From NCBI GenBank assembly GCA_029564115.1, contig JAKQQP010000047.1, positions 1 through 28,383 of the forward strand: 28,383 nucleotides of DNA. Direction: 5' to 3'. This DNA is from Candidatus Rifleibacteriota bacterium. GTDB lineage: Bacteria; Riflebacteria; Ozemobacteria; Ozemobacterales; Ozemobacteraceae. Positions 24,197 through 28,383 of this stretch are shown here, piece by piece. The translations under genes were made by a program, and so were the position numbers. The notes under the pieces were generated by a model. The model had not been told where the DNA came from. It searched no databases and saw only the letters and a program-made list of their open reading frames with translations. The first letter of the stretch is position 1. Each line of letters starts with the position of its first letter.

Positions 24197-26062
24197 ATGA
24201 GGAACAGCACTATTAAGATTCTCAGTAAACTGCTGTGCATCGTTCTGATCGCGAGCTTCGTATGCGAAGCCCCGTTGATGGCCGAGTACAGCGCTATCAA
24301 GGTAAATGTCGGCGGGCAAAGCGTGAACGTAACCCCCGGCCAGTGGGTAAGTGTCAAAAACGGCCCCAATACCATCCATTACAATGTGCGCTATGTTAAT
24401 GGTCAGCCGGTTGCCCTCGAAATGGCTCAGTACATGAACCTGGTTTTCGGTAGCGAAGCCGGTGCAGCAGCTACCGCCGCCCAGGCAGGCACTGCCGCCC
24501 AGGCCGGAACTTCAGCCCAGGCCTCTGTTGCCAATGCTGACAGTTCTGTTGCTGTTACTGGTGCTAAATCAGAAGGTGGCTGGGTTAAAAATGAACTGAA
24601 ATCTTACGGTTCAAAAATCAAAGACAGCTTCACCTCTGGCAAGCAGAGTGGCCAGGAATTCGGCACTAACACTGTTGAAGGCGTTAAATCAGGCGCCGGC
24701 AAAGTTGGCGATGCAGTTTCTGCCGGTGGCAGCAAAATTGGCAATCTTCTGAAAAGTGCCAAAGACAAAATCGCTAACCTTTTCAGCAAAAAGCCCGTAG
24801 AAGTCAAGGGTGGCAGCACTTCTTCCGACGCTTCTCAGAGTGGTCAGTCCTCTCAGAGCAGCCAGGATTCCTCACAGAGTGGCCAGTCTTCTCAGCAGGC
24901 CAGCCAGGATGCTTCACAGAGCGGCCAGTCTTCTCAGCAGGCCAGCCAGGATGCCTCGCAGAGCGGTCAGTCTTCTCAGCAGGCCGGCCAGGACGCTTCA
25001 CAGAGCGGTCAGTCCTCTCAGCAGGCCGGCCAGTCTTCTCAGGAAGCCTCTCAGGCAGGCCAGGCCTCCCAGGAAACAGGCAAAGTTGCTGACGCAGACA
25101 AACCCGGCTTCCTCTCCAAACTCAAAGACAAAACTACTGGTAATTTCAAATCTGGTTATGAAACCGGCAAAGCGATGACCAATCAGGGCGTTCAGAACGT
25201 TAAAGACAGCCTTAAATCAGGTTTCAGCGCTAAAAACATCCTGATGACCGCTGGTATCACCGTCGGTGTTGACCTCGCTACTCAGATGATGCGCGGCGAA
25301 AAACCCAGCATCAAAAAAGCAGTTAAAACTGTTGCTTCAGCTGAATTTGCTGGTGGCGTAGTTGGTTCTGTAACCGGTGCCGCAGCTGGCTCATTCTTCG
25401 TGCCCTTCCTGACAGCAGTTCCGGTTGTTGGTGGTGTTCTTTCAGCTCTCGCTCCGACCTTCGGCTCGATCGTGGGCGGTTCAGTAGGTGCTTACCTTGC
25501 TGGCGATCTGAAGAACGGCCGCTTCTCAATCAAAGAAGCTTTCAAACAGATTGACTGGGTCGGCGTAGCTGGTCAGACCGTTGGTTCAACTGCAGGTGCC
25601 ATGCTCGGCTCCATGATCTTCCCCCCGTTCGGCACAATCATTGGCGGTATCGCAGGTGGTATGCTGGGTAACTGGGCAGCTCAGAAACTTGCCGGTCTGT
25701 TTGGCAAAGGTGGCAAGAGCTACGGTTCAATCGGTATGCCTGTAGGTTCTAACCCGTTCGGTGGTGCTGCTGCCGGCGCACAGGTTTCCGGTCCTGTAAC
25801 CATTGGTTCAGTAGCTGGTAACACTGGCCTCGAAATTCCGGTCTCTGGTGCTCAGGCCCCCGAAATCGCAATCTCTGGTGACGCAGCCATGGGTTCTTAC
25901 TCTTCAGAAGTTCAGCTTGCTGAAGCCAAATACAAAGAACTCTACAAACTCTATAACGAAATGCTCACCCAGGGTCGCCAGGCTGATGCCATGAAGGTAG
26001 CCCAGGAAATGAACAAAGCCAAGGCTGAATACGAAACTCTCAAATCTCAGTCAGGCAAATAA
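24197..26062 (+). CDS. Secreted SQ-repeat, glycine-zipper protein of unknown function
   Basis: 621 residues. A signal peptide (ILSKLLCIVLIASFVCEAPLMA) predicts export. Order of regions: small N-terminal domain 30-85 (IKVNVGGQSVNVTPGQWVSV); Ala/Gln low complexity 86-125; amphipathic segment 145-195 (FTSGKQSGQEFG); five SQ-rich repeats 213-295; a second amphipathic segment 317-342 (FKSGYETGKAMTNQGVQNVK) similar to the first; hydrophobic glycine-rich 384-435 and 454-505 with GxxxG spacing (GGVVGSVTGAAAG, GGIAGGMLG); C-terminal coiled coil 570-619. AGGAG lies 8 bases before the ATG. It is a single-gene unit with a good promoter and a strong terminator, which suggests an abundant product. The glycine zippers suggest membrane insertion or oligomerisation in the outer membrane; that is inference. 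No family is recognised. Confidence 0.85.
   Translation: MRNSTIKILSKLLCIVLIASFVCEAPLMAEYSAIKVNVGGQSVNVTPGQWVSVKNGPNTIHYNVRYVNGQPVALEMAQYMNLVFGSEAGAAATAAQAGTAAQAGTSAQASVANADSSVAVTGAKSEGGWVKNELKSYGSKIKDSFTSGKQSGQEFGTNTVEGVKSGAGKVGDAVSAGGSKIGNLLKSAKDKIANLFSKKPVEVKGGSTSSDASQSGQSSQSSQDSSQSGQSSQQASQDASQSGQSSQQASQDASQSGQSSQQAGQDASQSGQSSQQAGQSSQEASQAGQASQETGKVADADKPGFLSKLKDKTTGNFKSGYETGKAMTNQGVQNVKDSLKSGFSAKNILMTAGITVGVDLATQMMRGEKPSIKKAVKTVASAEFAGGVVGSVTGAAAGSFFVPFLTAVPVVGGVLSALAPTFGSIVGGSVGAYLAGDLKNGRFSIKEAFKQIDWVGVAGQTVGSTAGAMLGSMIFPPFGTIIGGIAGGMLGNWAAQKLAGLFGKGGKSYGSIGMPVGSNPFGGAAAGAQVSGPVTIGSVAGNTGLEIPVSGAQAPEIAISGDAAMGSYSSEVQLAEAKYKELYKLYNEMLTQGRQADAMKVAQEMNKAKAEYETLKSQSGK
24833..25033 (+). repeat. 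42-bp in-frame tandem repeats (SQSGQSSQQASQDA)
   Basis: Units begin at 24833 (39 bp, variant), 24872, 24914, 24956 (42 bp each) and 24998 (truncated), followed by degenerate SQEASQAGQ copies to about 25080. The repeats differ mainly at third codon positions, so the protein sequence is better kept than the DNA. Copy number may vary between strains. Confidence 0.9.
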
Positions 26063-26081
26063 TCTAGAAATAGATTGCCAG

Positions 26082-26113
26082 ACTCCTCCGGGGTAACCCG
26101 GGGGAGTTTTTTT
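26082..26113 (+). terminator. Rho-independent terminator of the SQ-repeat gene
   Basis: ACTCCTCCGGG (26082-26092) pairs with CCCGGGGGAGT (26097-26107), an 11-base stem with one wobble and a GTAA loop, followed by seven T residues. It lies 19 bases after the stop. Confidence 0.95.
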
Positions 26114-26565
26114 ATTTTCTGCATATCGCCTTTTGTGATTTTACCAGTAACGGGCACCTGCCCAACGACACTGAAAACCATGCCGGGAGAAACTTTTGCG
26201 CCGTATTCATTGCCTTTGCAAAACCTGGAAGAGGCGGGCCCTGGTTATCTTGTGCTGCAAAGTCACCTGCGAACAAGCAACTTTAGCCAAAGGCCAGAAC
26301 CATTTTTTCGGGGATATTGTCCGGGTAAACCGACAAAAAGCCCTCGCGGTCGATGAAGAACATCAATGCCGTAGTCACATATTCGTTAATTTTCTGAGGC
26401 AAACCAGTTCTTTGCAGCTGTTTATGCCCTGCCGTTTTTGGGGACGGCAGCAAGAATTCTGGTCTTAGCGACTTGCTACAAGGTTGATGGCTCAGTCGTC
26501 TCTCATATAAACAGCCGATCTACGCAATTCATTACCCCAAAAAATAAGGCAGGCGATAACCCTCT
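26114..26565. other. Intergenic region without an intact gene
   Basis: 452 bases between the terminator of the SQ-repeat gene and the end of the minus-strand pseudopilin cluster. Short frames on both strands are not convincing as intact genes. A 7-base stem (CTGCCGT 26429-26435 with ACGGCAG 26444-26450) could be the 3' hairpin of the minus-strand cluster but has no U tract. Interrupted protein-like frames on the minus strand are listed separately as a possible remnant. Confidence 0.5.
26283..26520 (-). pseudogene. Possible decayed gene remnant
   Basis: On the minus strand a frame open from about 26520 to a TAA at 26283-26285 reads as protein-like at its end (KINEYVTTALMFFIDREGFL, then SVYPDNIPEKMVLAFG), with no good start or ribosome site. 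Continuing in the same direction, another frame (about 26254 to 26047) reads GNEYGAKVSPGMVFSVVGQV then PVTGKITKGDMQ before running through the terminator of the neighbouring gene. The pieces could be one gene broken by frameshifts, but chance open frames are equally possible. No family recognised. Confidence 0.2.
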
Positions 26566-27171
26566 TTAGTATTGTAGAGCGGCCTCTTCAGAAGTTAGCC
26601 AGCGGTTGTCGACATTATTGGCAACAGCTTCGCGTATGGTCACCAAAACCTTTTGATTGTGTTTCGCAGGTTCTTTCATCCCCTTGAGCTTTACCGACGT
26701 CTCTATTTCTACGGAAACCTGGTCAGCACTCAACAAAAAAACATCGAGTTTGCTGACATTGCTGCACAACAGGCGGTTGGTGTCGTTTCTGCCATCTTTT
26801 CGATATAATTTCAGACCGGAAAGACTGTAGACAACCTCAACGTAATCTTCAGACATTGCTGCTGCATTTTCATTTCTGGGAATCAGCATCTTGATGGTAG
26901 CAGGGTCAGCAACCAGCGAAGGGGTAACCACCGGATCGCCAGTTGTGTTCTGTGCCTTCTGCACCTCAGCCCTGGATATGGCAATATCGTTTTGAAGATG
27001 CTTCAAAACGATCTCAGCCAGGTTTTTAGCTTCCTCTTTTGCCTGAGCTATATTGGCGACATTGCGGGTCGAAGAGAGTACCGAGTAGACCCCGCCCGAG
27101 ATAATTACCAGAATGGCAAAAGCCACCAATATCTCAACAACCGTAAAAGCCGATTTTAACTTGATTCTCAT
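26566..27171 (-). CDS. GspJ-like minor pseudopilin, second cluster
   Basis: 201 residues. The prepilin leader MRIKLKSA is followed by FTVVEILVAFAILVIISGGV, with Glu at +5 and Ala rather than Gly before the cleavage site. A long N-terminal helix follows (AKEEAKNLAEIVLKHLQNDI), then a beta head with VEVVYSLSGLKLYRKDGRND, comparable with VEYRLSDGLLTRKTD in the gene at 4987-6480. Length is normal for GspJ, so the helical extension of the left-hand paralogue is missing. It overlaps the upstream PilV-like gene by ATGA, so it is translationally coupled. It is the last gene visible in this minus-strand cluster; no lipoprotein gene follows it here. Confidence 0.85.
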   Translation of the reverse strand: MRIKLKSAFTVVEILVAFAILVIISGGVYSVLSSTRNVANIAQAKEEAKNLAEIVLKHLQNDIAISRAEVQKAQNTTGDPVVTPSLVADPATIKMLIPRNENAAAMSEDYVEVVYSLSGLKLYRKDGRNDTNRLLCSNVSKLDVFLLSADQVSVEIETSVKLKGMKEPAKHNQKVLVTIREAVANNVDNRWLTSEEAALQY

Positions 27172-27596
27172 GGTTTGACCACAATGAACGATAATTTTTC
27201 GGGTTTATGTTTGCTTCCATCGCCTGTGGTCCAGGTGACGGCACCTGAAATTTCGAGAACTGTCGATCTATCAGGGCTGATTCTGATCTTTGGAGAAAAC
27301 TCAAAATCTTTATAATTTCTTTGGAATACAATGACGTCTGAGAGGGTTTTAGGGTAACCGCCCAGCATGTCTACAAAAGAAGTGCTGCCACCAGCCAGAT
27401 TCTCAAGTTCATTATACTTTCGCCCCATAACCTCTTCTCGAAAAGACTCAAGAATCTTGCGGGCCATCGAAAGCTTGGTAGTTTCGATGCCTCTGCCGGC
27501 ACCACCGGCTATTGCATAATAAATCGGAACGGCTGCGGCTATAAAAATCAACGTGGCAACAAGAACTTCAACAAGAGTAAAGGCTCTATTCGTCAT
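27168..27596 (-). CDS. PilV/GspI-like minor pseudopilin, second cluster
   Basis: 142 residues from the ATG at 27596. The frame is open upstream to a TTG at 27644 inside the preceding gene, but the ATG gives the expected short leader MTNRA before FTLVEVLVATLIFIAAAVPI, with Glu at +5. The helix continues with LSMARKILESFREEVMGRKY, and a small beta head ends DGSKHKPEKLSFIVVKP. It begins 4 bases after the stop of the large upstream gene and overlaps the downstream GspJ-like gene by ATGA. Place, size and helix pattern correspond to the gene at 6480-6968 in the first cluster. Confidence 0.85.
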   Translation of the reverse strand: MTNRAFTLVEVLVATLIFIAAAVPIYYAIAGGAGRGIETTKLSMARKILESFREEVMGRKYNELENLAGGSTSFVDMLGGYPKTLSDVIVFQRNYKDFEFSPKIRISPDRSTVLEISGAVTWTTGDGSKHKPEKLSFIVVKP

Positions 27597-27600
27597 CTTC

Positions 27601-28383
27601 TCAATCTTTTTTGGCAAATTTGTAGCTCGACCAATTATCGGCAACAGTTACAATATACCTTTTCGGATCGAATTTGCCAACATCTCTCATCACAGACAAC
27701 GGAGAAACACGGCAGGCAGCAGAATTAAAATTCACTTCCAGGAAATCTACGGTAGAACGATTGAAATCGTTGACGACAAGATTGCCGTTGATCTCGATTC
27801 TATCTGTATTTTCAATGATGGGTGAACTATTTGAGTAGCAGGCTGCTTCGACTTTTTTGCAGTTGCCTTTAAAATGTAGATAACCGGCTCTGGCAATCAG
27901 CGAAAATACTGCGTCATCTGCACGCTTAACGTCTTCTGAGATAAGAATATTGGTCTTCGCCACAAGAATGCCCTTGCCTTTAACTTCAAGAGGCTTGTCA
28001 ATATTCAAAGTGCCCATGATATAGGTTACGCCATCGCAAAGATAGACGCCGTCAGAAAAGCGCGTCGAATCCTTCCAGAATTCTTCTTCGGTTCTGTAGA
28101 AATGTGTGGCCTTCTTTGCATACTGCATCAAACTGTACAGATTGGCGGGCATGTTAATGTAATTGTCAGGAGACCATGAACTGCTGTTATAGCCTTCGTG
28201 GCCCTGAATTCCGTATTTTTTTTCTTTGTTGATATAACGAATATGAATTTCTGAAATATCATGAGGCGCATCGGCTTTACCTGTCGGCTTTACCTTAAGA
28301 ACCATATTGGCATAGCGTTGCTTCATTTTGGCTTCAAGACACATGCCAAGAGGGTATCCAATAAAACTGCGGCCAAAAAACTG
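27601..28383 (-). CDS. C-terminal part of a PilX/GspK-like large pseudopilin, second cluster (5' end missing)
   Basis: The frame is open through the right edge, so the ATG at 28344 is not the true start; 260 residues are visible. It matches the end of the giant protein at 6968-9709: an FFG-containing stretch at the edge, then LYSLMQYAKKATHFY, GVTYIMG, GKGILVAKTNILI, DDAVFSLIARAGYLHFKGN, IEINGNLVVNDFN, GKFDPKRYIVTVADNWSS. These align in order with LYTTEQYAKKATYYY, GISYISG, GKGMIVCSGNLYL, DDLSVFSLIMRNGGLMALAG, IRIIGNWVTNYFN, GKFDPGRYHVSFSPLWAS. The two are therefore paralogues. The N-terminal pilin helix is presumed to lie outside the window. It is followed by PilV- and GspJ-like genes in the same order as in the first cluster. 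Confidence 0.8.
   Translation of the reverse strand, partial: QFFGRSFIGYPLGMCLEAKMKQRYANMVLKVKPTGKADAPHDISEIHIRYINKEKKYGIQGHEGYNSSSWSPDNYINMPANLYSLMQYAKKATHFYRTEEEFWKDSTRFSDGVYLCDGVTYIMGTLNIDKPLEVKGKGILVAKTNILISEDVKRADDAVFSLIARAGYLHFKGNCKKVEAACYSNSSPIIENTDRIEINGNLVVNDFNRSTVDFLEVNFNSAACRVSPLSVMRDVGKFDPKRYIVTVADNWSSYKFAKKD

Noticed and set aside
24833..25080. CRISPR-like array
   Set aside because: The repeats are adjacent, in frame, 42 bases long and encode a protein repeat; there are no unique spacers.
26075..26356. A 93-codon + strand frame after the SQ-repeat gene
   Set aside because: It begins just before and runs through the terminator stem, lacks a ribosome site and has no recognisable features.

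Overview
The window looks like chromosomal DNA of a diderm (Gram-negative-type) bacterium outside the well-studied phyla. It carries a lipoprotein with a lipobox, two clusters of type II secretion / type IV pilus-like minor pseudopilins, and a DnaK that lacks the N-terminal-quadrant insert typical of Proteobacteria. The combination of oversized pseudopilins, duplicated groESL and SQ-rich secreted protein would fit a candidate phylum such as Riflebacteria. That placement is inference from gene style only; no rRNA or other taxonomic marker is present. No rRNA, tRNA, CRISPR array or insertion sequence was recognised.

Left part (1-10532). A partial coiled-coil protein with a GrpE-like beta domain and a zinc ribbon overlaps a 50-residue membrane microprotein. 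Both converge, across a hairpin, on a minus-strand operon read from 10532 down to 1102. That operon runs: single-pass membrane protein with a helical, TPR-like domain; giant PilX/GspK-like pseudopilin (913 aa); PilV/GspI-like pseudopilin; GspJ-like pseudopilin with a long helical extension; and a 1287-aa lipoprotein of FN3-like modules ending in a HExxH...NEGL metallopeptidase-like domain. Junctions are tight (1-base overlaps or gaps of 13-21 bases).

Centre (10533-19971). An AT-rich 438-base divergent intergenic region holds a perfect CIRCE operator. It is followed on the + strand by the complete HrcA-controlled chaperone set: groES1-groEL1-groES2-groEL2-hrcA-grpE-dnaK-dnaJ. The two groESL pairs are clearly paralogous but differ in the GroES mobile loop and the GroEL C-terminal tail. 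Hairpins separate several of the cistrons. HrcA encoded here should bind the CIRCE, closing an autoregulatory loop.

Right part (20030-26113). A secreted TPR plus HEFTH-peptidase protein, a bile acid:sodium symporter-family transporter, a glutamate dehydrogenase of clostridial NAD type with an odd substitution in a conserved motif, and an unusual secreted protein with SQ-rich 42-bp tandem repeats and a glycine-zipper region.

Right edge (26114-28383). About 450 bases without an intact gene, possibly holding a decayed gene, then a second minus-strand pseudopilin triad. Its order (large PilX-like, PilV/GspI-like, GspJ-like) matches the left cluster. The large proteins of the two clusters share a C-terminal domain, so the window contains two paralogous copies of a non-standard pseudopilin module.
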